Assembly: GCA_007694095.1 (NCBI GenBank)
Contig: RECI01000142.1
Span: 1 to 39,377, forward strand
Reading direction: 5' to 3'
Source of the DNA: Balneolaceae bacterium
GTDB lineage: Bacteria; Bacteroidota; Rhodothermia; Balneolales; Balneolaceae
Length of the DNA stretch: 39,377 nt
Shown here piece after piece: positions 8,280 through 17,565 of this stretch. Both the position numbers and the translations under genes were made by a program. Each line of letters starts with the position of its first letter. The first letter of the stretch is position 1. Under the pieces are notes generated by a model that saw nothing but the letters and a program-made list of their open reading frames with translations, was not told where the DNA came from and made no database searches.

Positions 8280-9542
8280 TTAATGAATGAACATCCAGTA
8301 AAGATAAATTAATGCAAATATTGTAAGAAAAAGAATTCCAGTAATACTAAGCCAGTATAACCATTTTCCCGGCCTGTAATGTTCGCTTACTTCCGGCTGA
8401 TGGATCAGTTTGTGGTTCATAAATGCGAGAACAGGGGCCATCAGAAATGAAAGAGTCGTGGCAAGGTCGATCAGAAAACGGAAACGGTCACCAAGTAAGA
8501 AAAGTAAAATGAGCGTTCCCGTACTTACGCCAACCAGCAGGTAAGCCATGAGGGAATCGGACTCCGGGCTGTTGGCCGACCTGTTTTTTTTAATGCTGAT
8601 AATATGATTCAAGACCCTCGGGTATGTATCGGTTACAGTTAGTGTGGTACTTAGCATGGTTGTAAATGCACAAATGGCGATAATATAATAAGCCCAGCCG
8701 CCCAAAGCCGTAGTGTACAGACTGATCAACTGTTGTGAAAATCCTGCTGCACTTGTTGCAAATTCCTCACCGGATCCGTACATCACTACAGCGCCCAGTG
8801 TAAGAAAACAAAGAGCTATAAGGGCAGCACCTATATACCCGAGATTAAAATCGAAAAGCACCTCGTTGAGTTTGGGTTTATAACCGGTTTGTTTCATTCG
8901 TTCCACCGACCAGATCGACTGCCAGGCTGCAGCGTCGATTGGAATGGGCATCCAGCCCATTAATGCGATCAGAAAAGCAACACCTGACACGGTCCATACA
9001 TCAGGCGCGAGTATATCCGGTTTAGGCTGATAACCGATATTCAGGAAAGCCAGAATCATAGCTGCAAGCGTCGAAAAAGCAAGAATAACCATCAGAACTT
9101 TTACAGCCCTGTCGAGCATCGAGTAGGTGTTTCGTGCAAGATAAATAACAGAAATAAAAAGTATGATAGCGCTCCAGAGCATCACCGGCAGGTGAATCCC
9201 GAATAAACTGGTGGCCAGGCTTGCCGTTACCATTGTTACAGCGGCATGCACGGCAAACATGGTGGAAATGGTAAAAATTGTGAAAATCCAGAATGCAACG
9301 GGGCTCATTTTCGAATAACCCTCGATCATATTTTTGCCTGTGGCAAGTGCATATCTCGGTCCAAATTCAAGAAATGGATATTTAAACAGATTGGCGAGTA
9401 TCACGGCCCAAATCAATGCAAATCCAAATTCGGCGCCGGCACGCGTTGATTGTACAAGATGCGAAACACCAATCGCTGCGGCAGCCATAATTAAGCCGGG
9501 GCCAAGACTGTTTTTAATTCCCTGTATAGAAGACGTAGTCAT
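8280..9542 (-). CDS. Divergent Nramp-family transporter lacking the DPGN motif
   Basis: A 420-residue, roughly 11-helix membrane protein. The N-terminal GPGLIMAAAAI segment is typical Nramp helix 1, but the metal-binding DPGN of MntH/DMT1 is replaced by GVSH (25-28). Helix 6 keeps Met-Pro (M198, P199 in GWMPIPIDAAAW). Canonical Nramp proteins use Asp and Asn of DPGN and the helix-6 Met to bind Mn2+/Fe2+. This protein is therefore Nramp-fold but probably has another substrate or coupling ion; NRAMP-related Mg2+ transporters are one precedent for changed sites. It is the first gene of a two-gene minus-strand operon with the HELVH protein. The ATG at 9542 starts an N-terminus consistent with the family. 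Confidence 0.8.
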   Translation of the reverse strand: MTTSSIQGIKNSLGPGLIMAAAAIGVSHLVQSTRAGAEFGFALIWAVILANLFKYPFLEFGPRYALATGKNMIEGYSKMSPVAFWIFTIFTISTMFAVHAAVTMVTASLATSLFGIHLPVMLWSAIILFISVIYLARNTYSMLDRAVKVLMVILAFSTLAAMILAFLNIGYQPKPDILAPDVWTVSGVAFLIALMGWMPIPIDAAAWQSIWSVERMKQTGYKPKLNEVLFDFNLGYIGAALIALCFLTLGAVVMYGSGEEFATSAAGFSQQLISLYTTALGGWAYYIIAICAFTTMLSTTLTVTDTYPRVLNHIISIKKNRSANSPESDSLMAYLLVGVSTGTLILLFLLGDRFRFLIDLATTLSFLMAPVLAFMNHKLIHQPEVSEHYRPGKWLYWLSITGILFLTIFALIYLYWMFIH

Positions 9543-9674
9543 TATTTTTTTTGGTGTTGTTTTTCTGAAAGAAATTCATTGAATTTAAACGTTAGGAAAC
9601 TTTATCGCGAATAGTGGAACCTTTGTAACTGTATTTTCTTTATTTTTAATAAAGCACATTATAACAATTAAAAT

Positions 9675-9679
9675 GGAGG
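9675..9679 (+). promoter_or_regulatory. Shine-Dalgarno site deciding the start at 9690
   Basis: GGAGG lies 10 bases before the ATG at 9690. It is one of only two strong Shine-Dalgarno sites I noticed in the window (the other serves the methyltransferase at 39248), so it is useful for start choice. Confidence 0.7.
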
Positions 9680-9689
9680 TTTGAACAGG

Positions 9690-10817
9690 ATGGTAAGCGA
9701 AAAAACAATCCATGAGCTCATCAATAAAAACGGTAAAACACTAGTCACCATAACCCTGCCAACCCATAAAAAAGGAGAAGAATCAAAACAAGACCCAATT
9801 CGATTTAAAAACCTGTTATCCGAGGCCGCCAGAATTATCGATGAAAAAGAGTCAAAAAACGGTTACTCCGATAAACTGTTGAAAAAAGCAAAAGAACTCC
9901 TCGACAAACCGTTGTTTTGGTCACATATGGACAACGGGCTGGCTGTTTATATATCAGATGATTCATTTGATATATATAAACTGCCTTACGATGTGGAGGA
10001 ACAGGTTTTTGTGAATGATCATTTTATGATTACACCTCTATTGCCCATGACCAGTATGGACGGTTCATTTTCCGTTCTTGCTGTAAGCAGGCAAAAAGTA
10101 CGTTTGCTGAGATGTACAAGAAATGAAGTGTTGGATATTACTCCCGCAGACATCCCTCTGTCTGTAAATGATTATCTTGAGATTGATCCAGAAAAGCAAC
10201 TTCAGTTCCACTCCGGTTCACATGGACAGAAAGCCGTCTATTTTGGGCATAACGCCAATGAAGAAGATAAAATGGTTGTGGTTGAGGTATTTTTCCGCGA
10301 AATCGAAAGGGAAATTACCAAATTTATGAAGCAGACAAATGACCCGCTTATCCTGATTGGTCTCACAGAAAACACTAACCTTTATAAAAAAGTAAATTCG
10401 TACAATCGCGTTGTAGATGATATTCTCAAACGCAACCCGGACGAACTCACAGATAAAGAGTTAAAAGACAGGGGCTGGGAAGCCATTCAGAAATATTTCT
10501 TGAGTGATATGTATAGCACACTCGAAAAATTTTCCGAAAATTCCAGTGATAAGGTTTCCAATAATCTTGGCGAAATTGTGGAAGCAACGGTAATGGGCAA
10601 ATCACATACCATTTTTATCTCGAAAGGTGAGAAAAAATGGGGTGTATATGATGCTGAAAATCACACTGTTCACTACAGCAATAAGCCGGGGAGCAATGAT
10701 GTTGAACTGCTCAACTGGCTATCTATTACCGCATTCAAAACCGGTAGCAGGGTATATGTTCTCCCAAAAGAAGAGATGCCGATTCGCTCTACGGTAGCAG
10801 CTGAGTTCAGGTTCTGA
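9690..10817 (+). CDS. baeRF-type bacterial release-factor homologue
   Basis: A 375-residue protein related to the bacterial archaeo-eukaryotic release-factor (baeRF) families, which resemble the eRF1/Pelota fold. Recognition rests on the N-terminal beta-strand ending in TLPTHKKGEE, the central LAVSRQKVRLLRC strand-turn and the C-terminal FKTGSRVYVLPKEEMP strand. The start is decided by a Shine-Dalgarno GGAGG at 9675-9679: the ATG at 9690 lies 10 bases downstream, whereas the in-frame TTG at 9681 would sit almost on it. Such proteins are suspected to act at the ribosome or on peptidyl-tRNA, but the role is unproven. It converges with the ribosome-linked ABC-F gene uup. No GGQ hydrolysis motif is seen. 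Confidence 0.7.
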   Translation: MVSEKTIHELINKNGKTLVTITLPTHKKGEESKQDPIRFKNLLSEAARIIDEKESKNGYSDKLLKKAKELLDKPLFWSHMDNGLAVYISDDSFDIYKLPYDVEEQVFVNDHFMITPLLPMTSMDGSFSVLAVSRQKVRLLRCTRNEVLDITPADIPLSVNDYLEIDPEKQLQFHSGSHGQKAVYFGHNANEEDKMVVVEVFFREIEREITKFMKQTNDPLILIGLTENTNLYKKVNSYNRVVDDILKRNPDELTDKELKDRGWEAIQKYFLSDMYSTLEKFSENSSDKVSNNLGEIVEATVMGKSHTIFISKGEKKWGVYDAENHTVHYSNKPGSNDVELLNWLSITAFKTGSRVYVLPKEEMPIRSTVAAEFRF

Positions 10818-10831
10818 AACGTACATGAAAA

Positions 10832-10866
10832 CATGAGCCGCCCGAAAAAAATTAAGGCGGCTCATG
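10832..10866. terminator. Bidirectional hairpin between convergent genes
   Basis: A perfect 11-bp stem (CATGAGCCGCC at 10832-10842, GGCGGCTCATG at 10856-10866) encloses a 13-nt A-rich loop. It sits in the 51-bp gap between the stop codons of the baeRF gene and uup. Neither side has a long T run, but position and stem strength fit a terminator serving both genes. Confidence 0.75.
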
Positions 10867-10868
10867 AA

Positions 10869-12758
10869 TTATTCCTTTTCTGCCATTTCCAGCCAGTCCA
10901 TCGTTTTCTCTTCGATCAGTTCGGTAAGTATTCCATATCGTTCCGATTTTTCCTGTAACTGATCCGGATTCAATTTTCCTTTATTTAGTTCTTCTAATAT
11001 CAATCGTTGTTCTGTTTCCAGGTTTTGGATCTCTTTTTCAAGTTTTTGAAATTCTTTTCTTTCATTGAAGGTGAGTTTGCTGCTCTCTTTTTTGGGATAG
11101 GTTTTCTTCTCTTTTTTTGATTCTGCCGAAGAACGTTCTTCCTTTTTACTTTCGGCTTCTTCCATTGCTTTCAGATTCCTGTATTCCATATATGTTCCGT
11201 GATGATCACGGATAACCCCTCCCCCCTCAAAGACAAAATAATGATCCACAAGTTTGTCCATAAAGAACCTGTCGTGCGACACAACGATGAGGCAGCCTCC
11301 GAAATCAAGTAAAAATTCTTCCAGTTTTTGCAGTGTAATCAGATCAAGATCGTTGGTTGGCTCATCCAGGATTAAAAAATTGGGGTTTTTGATCAGTACC
11401 ATCATCAGCCCGATTCTCCGTTTTTCACCGCCGCTGAGCTTATGAACGGGGGTATACTGCATTTCGGGAGTAAACAAAAAATGCTCCAAAAACCTGGAGG
11501 CAGTAACCTTGTTTCCGTCGGCCAATTCAATTACTTCTGCAACCTCTTTGATCACATCAATAACACGCAAGTTTTCATCAATCTGAATTCCATCTTGCCG
11601 GTAGTGGCTCATTTTAATGGTAGCCCCCGTTTTAACGGCACCTGAGTCGGGCGTTTCCTCCCCGGTAATGATTTTAAGAAATGTGCTTTTCCCGGTGCCA
11701 TTCTTTCCGATAATTCCGATTTTTTCCCCTTTTTGGAATGAATATGAAAAGTTATCCAGTATCACGATGTCTTGATAAGACTTCGAAACATGCTCCAGTT
11801 CCAATACCCGGCCGCCGATGCGTTTCATGGATACGTTCAATTCAATTTCACGGTTATCTACTGATTGTGAAGCCCTTTCTTTTGTTTCATAAAAGGCATC
11901 GATACGCGACTTTGACTTGGTGGTCCTGGCTTTGGGTTGCCGCCTCATCCATTCGAGTTCTTTTTTTAGAAGCTGGCCCGCTTTGGCAATCCCGGTTCTT
12001 TCAACAGCTTCCCTTTCAGTCTTTTTTTGCAGATAATAGCTGTAATTGCCTTTATGATGATAAAGTTTACCTCCATCCATTTCGATGATATGATTGCACA
12101 CGCGGTTGAGAAAATAACGGTCATGCGTAACCATGAAGAGTGTGAACGTACTTTTTGCCAGCCAGGCTTCGAGCCACTCAATCATTTCTACATCAAGATG
12201 ATTCGTTGGCTCATCGAGAATCAAGAGGTCTGGATTGTCGAGCAGTTTAAATGCCAGGGCCACCCTTTTTTTCTCACCGCCAGATAACGTTGAAATCTTC
12301 TGATCAAGGTTGTAAATATTAAGCCTGCCCAGAATTTGTTCCATTCTCTGCTCAAAATCCCAGGCGTTTGCAGCATCCATCGCGGCTGATGCTTTTTCAA
12401 ATGCATCCCGGGTTAACTCATTGTATTCATTTGCCTGGTTTTCAACGGCTATATCATATTGTTGAACGATCTGCATCAACTCTGAATTTCCTTCTGAAAT
12501 GTATTCCCGGATGGTGAGTTCGGGTTGCAGTTCCGGTTCCTGTTCAAGATATCCGGTTCGAATGCCGTTTTGAATCATCACCTCTCCCCCATCAGGCACC
12601 TCATTCCCGGCCAGTATTTTTAAAAGGGTAGATTTGCCGGTTCCATTGGGGGCAACAAGGGCTGTTTTATCTCCCTGGGACAGGCCAAATGTGATACCCT
12701 CAAATAGAGGTTTAAGCCCGTAGCTTTTGGTTAAATTTTCGCAGGTAAGGTAGGTCAT
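10869..12758 (-). CDS. uup: ABC-F family ATPase Uup
   Basis: A 629-residue protein with two ABC ATPase domains and no membrane segments. Walker A motifs are APNGTGKSTL and GKNGTGKSTF. Signatures are LSGGEKKRVAL followed by LDEPTNHLD, and LSGGEKRRIGL followed by LDEPTNDLD; the NDLD ending in the second domain is typical of Uup. The linker is charged, and residues after about 530 form a Lys/Glu-rich coiled coil like the DNA-binding C-terminal domain of E. coli Uup. ABC-F proteins act on ribosomes; Uup is also linked to precise transposon excision. The start is placed at ATG 12758 (MTYLTCENL), which matches the family. An upstream in-frame ATG at 12797 would add 13 unlikely residues. Confidence 0.92.
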   Translation of the reverse strand: MTYLTCENLTKSYGLKPLFEGITFGLSQGDKTALVAPNGTGKSTLLKILAGNEVPDGGEVMIQNGIRTGYLEQEPELQPELTIREYISEGNSELMQIVQQYDIAVENQANEYNELTRDAFEKASAAMDAANAWDFEQRMEQILGRLNIYNLDQKISTLSGGEKKRVALAFKLLDNPDLLILDEPTNHLDVEMIEWLEAWLAKSTFTLFMVTHDRYFLNRVCNHIIEMDGGKLYHHKGNYSYYLQKKTEREAVERTGIAKAGQLLKKELEWMRRQPKARTTKSKSRIDAFYETKERASQSVDNREIELNVSMKRIGGRVLELEHVSKSYQDIVILDNFSYSFQKGEKIGIIGKNGTGKSTFLKIITGEETPDSGAVKTGATIKMSHYRQDGIQIDENLRVIDVIKEVAEVIELADGNKVTASRFLEHFLFTPEMQYTPVHKLSGGEKRRIGLMMVLIKNPNFLILDEPTNDLDLITLQKLEEFLLDFGGCLIVVSHDRFFMDKLVDHYFVFEGGGVIRDHHGTYMEYRNLKAMEEAESKKEERSSAESKKEKKTYPKKESSKLTFNERKEFQKLEKEIQNLETEQRLILEELNKGKLNPDQLQEKSERYGILTELIEEKTMDWLEMAEKE

Positions 12759-12914
12759 TGTGTTTTTCTTTTGATGATGTTCAAATACAAATATCAATTT
12801 ATGTTGTTTTTAATCCGTAAGGGCCGGCCATGTTTTCATTCGGTGTTCAGGCTGCCGGGTACAAAATCCACGAAAGAAGTTTTGTTTATTGGCATGTTAC
12901 ATTATTTTGCTGTA

Positions 12915-12970
12915 CCAGCATCCAGCATCCAGCATCCAGCATCCAGCATCCAGCATCCAGCATCCAGCAT
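12915..12970. repeat. Perfect 7-bp tandem repeat, (CCAGCAT)8
   Basis: Eight identical CCAGCAT units run from 12915 to 12970, and a stray CCAGCAT occurs at about 13023. A hairpin with arms CTGACAG (12991-12997) and CTGTCAG (13010-13016) follows. The gap 12759-13092 between uup and the MFS gene holds only these repeats and probably the uup promoter; no gene is seen. Confidence 0.9.
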
Positions 12971-13092
12971 CTCGTGGCCAGAACGCAACGCTGACAGATC
13001 CGGAGGGTGCTGTCAGGTTGATCCAGCATCCACTCAAACTTTCACAGTATCAATAAGAATAACAGCATAATTATTGGATTGATATACGTGTT

Positions 13093-14346
13093 TTATTCTT
13101 TTTTAACAATCAGGCCAAATGCGATCCATATTGTTGTTGCTACAATCAGCGCTGTTGCACCAAAAGGTAGCCCGAAATAGACTGCAAATAGTGCTCCGCC
13201 CCATGTCGGTCCAATCATCCGGCCAAGCCCGGAGAGACCCTGGGAAGCACCCATGATTGCACCAACGTTATCGTCGCCTGCTTCTTTTGAAATCAGGCTG
13301 GTTATGGTAGGTGTGTTCAGGCTTTTGCCGAGAGCCATCAGGCCAAGAAATAGTGCAAGTGTAAGCATGTTTTGAGCTAATGGAATAAGGCCAAGCCCGA
13401 TAACCATAAGTATATTTCCTGTCATAAATAGTTTCTCTTCAGAAAACAGGGTTGTGAGCGGTTTGATGAGAAATCCCTGCACCACTACGGCAATGATGCC
13501 GATGTAAAAGAACTGGATTCCAACCTCTTCGGCTGTCATATTTAATTGTCCCTCGGCAAACAACGGAAAGGAGCTGTACAGGCTCGACTCCCCGAAGGAG
13601 AGCAGGAAAAAGCCGATAATCAGCGGGATTAGAAAACCACGGGAGGTCTTGTTTTTTTGATCTGAGAGAAGACGCCAGAATTGCGGAGTAAAAACACTTG
13701 GCCTGCGGAAACTTCCGGTGTGTTCTTTCGTGGTATCCACAGTTTCAGGCAACAAGAAAAGTACCATCAAAAAACTGCAGAAAGAGAGGAATGCGGCAAA
13801 AAAGCCGGGAAGGGCAAAACGGTTGTTACCCATCCACTCTGAAAATTGTGTGAATCCCGCACTGGCTACAAATTCATGAAATGCCGGATGGATGAGAGCC
13901 GTAGCCGTAGCCGGGCCAATGACAAACCCGATGCCAAATGCAGCTCCAATCAAACCCATCCCGCGTGCACGGTTTTCAGCATCGGTCACATCCGCAATAT
14001 ATGCCTGAGCAGTAGAAATGTTGCCGCCCATGGTTCCTGCCACGATTCTTGAGAAAAAGAGTACTCCAAGAGATTCAGCAAAACCAAAAATGATATAGGC
14101 AATCACGGCGCCGAACGTGCTGAGCAGCATAATGGGGCGGCGCCCGATTCGATCGCTCCAGCTTCCCCAAATTGGCGAAAAAATGAGCTGCATAAATGAA
14201 TAAACACTGTAAAGCAACCCGATCATAACGGCAGAAGCGGCAAATTCCTGCGCGTAGAAAGGGAGAAGTGGCAATACGATTCCAAACCCGAGAAGGTCGA
14301 TCATCACCACTAAAAAAACTGTTGCGAGCGCAGGTTTATTCATCAA
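13093..14346 (-). CDS. MFS drug-type efflux pump (TetA-like)
   Basis: A 417-residue major facilitator with about 12 hydrophobic helices. The N-terminal IDLLGFGIVLPLLPFYA segment and motif A, GSWSDRIGRRP (61-71), are typical of the TetA/Bmr drug:H+ antiporter branch. A charged loop of about 30 residues separates the two six-helix halves (around 205-235). The substrate cannot be told from sequence. It stands alone, transcribed toward the heptamer-repeat region. The start could be either Met of the MM pair. Confidence 0.85.
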   Translation of the reverse strand: MMNKPALATVFLVVMIDLLGFGIVLPLLPFYAQEFAASAVMIGLLYSVYSFMQLIFSPIWGSWSDRIGRRPIMLLSTFGAVIAYIIFGFAESLGVLFFSRIVAGTMGGNISTAQAYIADVTDAENRARGMGLIGAAFGIGFVIGPATATALIHPAFHEFVASAGFTQFSEWMGNNRFALPGFFAAFLSFCSFLMVLFLLPETVDTTKEHTGSFRRPSVFTPQFWRLLSDQKNKTSRGFLIPLIIGFFLLSFGESSLYSSFPLFAEGQLNMTAEEVGIQFFYIGIIAVVVQGFLIKPLTTLFSEEKLFMTGNILMVIGLGLIPLAQNMLTLALFLGLMALGKSLNTPTITSLISKEAGDDNVGAIMGASQGLSGLGRMIGPTWGGALFAVYFGLPFGATALIVATTIWIAFGLIVKKE

Positions 14347-14522
14347 ATAATTGGGTTATTAACAGACCGGTAAAGATATATGCTTCCTGTTAACATTTCA
14401 TTAAAAACATTCATAAGGCGAGTGACTCAAATTCCGCATGGATTTATCAGGTTTAATCATGTAACTTCTCCAACCCGTAACGAATCGAAAGGTTCAATTT
14501 ATCGTTTTTCATACATTTACTC

Positions 14523-17369
14523 ATGCATAACTACCGTTATCTCTTTTTATATAGATTTGTTTTTTTCTTTCTTGTATCTCTGCTAATTGCCGGATGCGCC
14601 CCCCAGCCCAGATATGAGTTACAGCCGGGCGACCGGATTGCAATTATCGGCAATTCTCTTGCCGATCGAATGCAGCATGATGGCTGGCTCGAAACGTACA
14701 TTCATGCAGCTCACCCGAACCATGAAATTGTTATCAGGAACCTGGGTTTTACTGGCGACAGGATAAATTACCGGCCTCGTGCCCATGAAGATTTTGGGGA
14801 TCCCGATCATCATTTAGCAAACGTACGGGCAAATGTTATTTTCGCTTTTTTCGGGTATAATGAATCATTTGATGATGATCCTGAAGAGTTTAAAAAACAT
14901 CTCAGGGAATGGATCAGCCATACACGCAGCCGTTCTTATGATGGCGAAAGCGTACCCGACATCGTTTTATTTGCTCCAATTGCCCATGAAAATCTGAATA
15001 ATCCGAATTTACCTGACGGAGCCGAAAATAATAGAAGGCTACATGATTATGCCCATGCGATGGAGGAAGTATCTGATGAAATGGATATCGTTTTTGTGGA
15101 TCTGTACCACATTTCGGAGGAATTATATAGCAAATCAGGTACACCTTTTACGATAAACGGGGTTCACTTGTCTGAATCCGGTAACCAGCGGATTGCCATG
15201 GCTATTGCCGAAAATTTGTTTGGGGGAATTCCGCGACGCAGCCGCAGCAGGGTTGATGCCATTCGTGAGGCAGTGCTGGACAAGAACTGGCACTGGCATA
15301 ACCGATACCGGGCAACCAGCGGCAATGATGTGTGGGGAAGCAGGGCCGAATTGCACGGGAACCGTGAAACCCTTCAGCATGAACTGATGATGCTGGACGT
15401 GATGACTTCCAACAGGGACCAAAAAATCTGGGCACGGGCAAAAGGCGGAGACCTTGCAGTAGATGACAGCAATGTACCGCTGCCCACCCCGATTCAAACC
15501 AACTTTGAAGGTGAAGCCAATTACCTTGGAGGTGAGGAGGCGATTGAAAAAATAACACTTGCAGAAGGCCTGGAGATAAACCTGTTTGCATCGGAAGAGA
15601 TGTTTCCCGAGTTGGTAAACCCGGTACAGATGCAGGTAGATACAAAAGGGAGGTTGTGGGTTGCTGCCTGGTCAACCTACCCCAAATGGGAGCCGCTCAA
15701 AGAGATGACCGACCGCCTGATGATTCTTGAAGATACCAATGGTGATGGTATAGCCGATAAGGCCACAACCTTTGCGAATATCCATAATCCCACCGGTTTC
15801 GAATTCTGGAACGGAGGGGTAATTGTAGTTTCCGCTCCTGATATTTTATTCCTTAAAGATACTACCGGTGATGATGTAGCCGATGTAAAAATCCGCCTGA
15901 TGGGGGCAATTGATTCGGCAGATACTCACCACACGGCAAACAATATTGTATATGGCCCCGACGGGTGGATTTATTACCAGCGAGGGGTGTTTCACCTCAG
16001 CAATGTGGAAACTCCGTGGCAAGCTCCGCATGAATCGGAAACATCCGGGCTATACCGTTTTAACCCGGGAACATTCCAGTTTGAATTTGTTGTGGAGAAC
16101 ATCTACAATCCTCATGGGATCAGTTTTGACCAGTGGGGATACCAGTTTATTACCGATGGCACACGTGGTGCGGCATACCAGGTTCATGTGGATCATGATG
16201 AAAACCGGTTTGCCAGCCGTCCACTGCTGAACCATACAATACGTCCTGTTCCGGGCAACCAGGTGCTTTCCAGTGATCATTTTCCCGATGAATTTCAGAA
16301 CAATTTGCTCATCTACAATGTGATCGGGTTTTTGGGAGCGAAACGATACGAACTGCAATACAATAACGGCGTGGTTTGGGGAGAAGAGATCGGCAATTTA
16401 TTTTACTCGGATGATCCCAATTTTCGACCAACTCACGGGGTAATCGGCAATGATGGGGCACTCTACATTAGTGACTGGCAAAATGCCATTATAGGGCATA
16501 TGCAGCACAATTTGCGTGACCCGATGAGAGATCAAACTCATGGCCGGGTTTACCGCATAACGGCTACAGGCCGCCCGTTATCTGAACCGGTTTCGATATA
16601 CGGTGAGCCGGTTCAGAATTTGCTGGATTTGCTTACTCATCCGGTACTTGGAGTGAGGCACCGGGTACGAATTGAACTGAGCGGCCGTGATACTGAGGAA
16701 GTTTTGGCTGCCGCAGAAAATTGGGTACAGCAATTTGACCATTCCAATCCGGATCATTCACTACCGCTACTGGAGGCTCTATGGGTACACCAGCAGCATA
16801 ACAGGCCCAATATGGAGCTTCTGGGAAGGGTTCTGAGTTCACCGGATGAGAATGCACGGGAAGCTGCCAGGCGGGTGGAATGGCACTGGAGTGATGCGGT
16901 TCGCGGGCGTATCCAGCAACATTCACACACTGAGCATCCCGCAGAAGAATCAGACGAAACCGCGCGAAACATTTACCTGGATTTAACCGGCACCGAGGTA
17001 GCGCAGCTTACCATTACAGCACTGGTCTCAGAAATGGTATTTGATGTGGCTCAATTTACCATCCGGGCCGGCCAGCCGGTTGTATTGACGGTTAATAACC
17101 CCGACTATATGCCCCATAACCTTCTGATCACCGAACCGGGCGCGGTAGATGAAGTATACAAAATGGCAATTGACCTCGGGGCAGCCGGTTTCGATAAACA
17201 ATTTGTTCCCGATTCACCAAAAGTGTTGCATGCTACACGGCTTTTGCAGCACAATCAAAACCAGGTATTAGAATTCATAGCACCAACCGAACCGGGTTTA
17301 TATCATTTTATCTGTACGTTCCCCGGTCACGGTCAACTGATGCGCGGAATCATGGAAGTTCTGGAATAA
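14523..17369 (+). CDS. Lipoprotein fusing SGNH module, sorbosone-dehydrogenase-like propeller and azurin-like cupredoxin
   Basis: A 948-residue protein with a lipoprotein signal (LLIAGC, Cys25). Residues about 38-240 form an SGNH/GDSL-type module: GNSLADRM, GYNE and a GVHLSESG block. The usual DxxH Asp is Asn (NGVH), so esterase activity is doubtful. Residues about 350-680 match membrane-bound dehydrogenase/DUF7133 propellers of the glucose/sorbosone dehydrogenase type. About 690-800 is a helical HEAT-like region. The C-terminus (about 830-948) is a type-1 copper domain whose ligands match azurin spacing: His865, Cys931, His936, Met940. No CxxCH haem motif is present, so copper probably replaces the cytochrome found in many relatives. 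Expected in the periplasm, anchored by lipid. The neighbouring ThuA lipoprotein suggests sugar oxidation. Confidence 0.85.
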   Translation: MHNYRYLFLYRFVFFFLVSLLIAGCAPQPRYELQPGDRIAIIGNSLADRMQHDGWLETYIHAAHPNHEIVIRNLGFTGDRINYRPRAHEDFGDPDHHLANVRANVIFAFFGYNESFDDDPEEFKKHLREWISHTRSRSYDGESVPDIVLFAPIAHENLNNPNLPDGAENNRRLHDYAHAMEEVSDEMDIVFVDLYHISEELYSKSGTPFTINGVHLSESGNQRIAMAIAENLFGGIPRRSRSRVDAIREAVLDKNWHWHNRYRATSGNDVWGSRAELHGNRETLQHELMMLDVMTSNRDQKIWARAKGGDLAVDDSNVPLPTPIQTNFEGEANYLGGEEAIEKITLAEGLEINLFASEEMFPELVNPVQMQVDTKGRLWVAAWSTYPKWEPLKEMTDRLMILEDTNGDGIADKATTFANIHNPTGFEFWNGGVIVVSAPDILFLKDTTGDDVADVKIRLMGAIDSADTHHTANNIVYGPDGWIYYQRGVFHLSNVETPWQAPHESETSGLYRFNPGTFQFEFVVENIYNPHGISFDQWGYQFITDGTRGAAYQVHVDHDENRFASRPLLNHTIRPVPGNQVLSSDHFPDEFQNNLLIYNVIGFLGAKRYELQYNNGVVWGEEIGNLFYSDDPNFRPTHGVIGNDGALYISDWQNAIIGHMQHNLRDPMRDQTHGRVYRITATGRPLSEPVSIYGEPVQNLLDLLTHPVLGVRHRVRIELSGRDTEEVLAAAENWVQQFDHSNPDHSLPLLEALWVHQQHNRPNMELLGRVLSSPDENAREAARRVEWHWSDAVRGRIQQHSHTEHPAEESDETARNIYLDLTGTEVAQLTITALVSEMVFDVAQFTIRAGQPVVLTVNNPDYMPHNLLITEPGAVDEVYKMAIDLGAAGFDKQFVPDSPKVLHATRLLQHNQNQVLEFIAPTEPGLYHFICTFPGHGQLMRGIMEVLE

Positions 17370-17376
17370 TTTTCCC

Positions 17377-17510
17377 CATGAACCTGCCAGAGTCCTTATG
17401 GACCTGGCAGAGTTCATGGGGGTTCGATAATAGTCCATATGGACCTGGCAGAGTTCATGCAGGTTCAATAGTAGTTCGCACAGGCCTGCCAAAGTTCATG
17501 CAGGTTTAGG
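17377..17510. repeat. 41-bp tandem repeat, about three copies
   Basis: A 22-bp core beginning TATGGACCTGG is identical at 17397-17418 and 17438-17459, with a degenerate copy at 17479-17500. The spacing is exactly 41 bp each time. A partial inverted relative (CATGAACCTGCCAG) precedes them at about 17378-17391. The gap 17370-17746 holds this repeat, the structured element at 17566-17642 and no recognisable gene. Confidence 0.85.
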
Positions 17511-17565
17511 CTGAGATTGATTCATGCCTTACATTATAAATTCTGATAATAAATGTCTAAAGATT

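Noticed and set aside
8280-9542. Manganese transporter MntH
   Set aside because: The DPGN motif required for Mn2+/Fe2+ binding is absent.
12915-12970. CRISPR array
   Set aside because: Units are contiguous 7-mers with no spacers and no cas genes are present.
15202-15675. 157-codon minus-strand frame inside the large lipoprotein gene
   Set aside because: Cys/His/Pro-rich translation typical of an antisense frame; the sense strand encodes recognised domains throughout.
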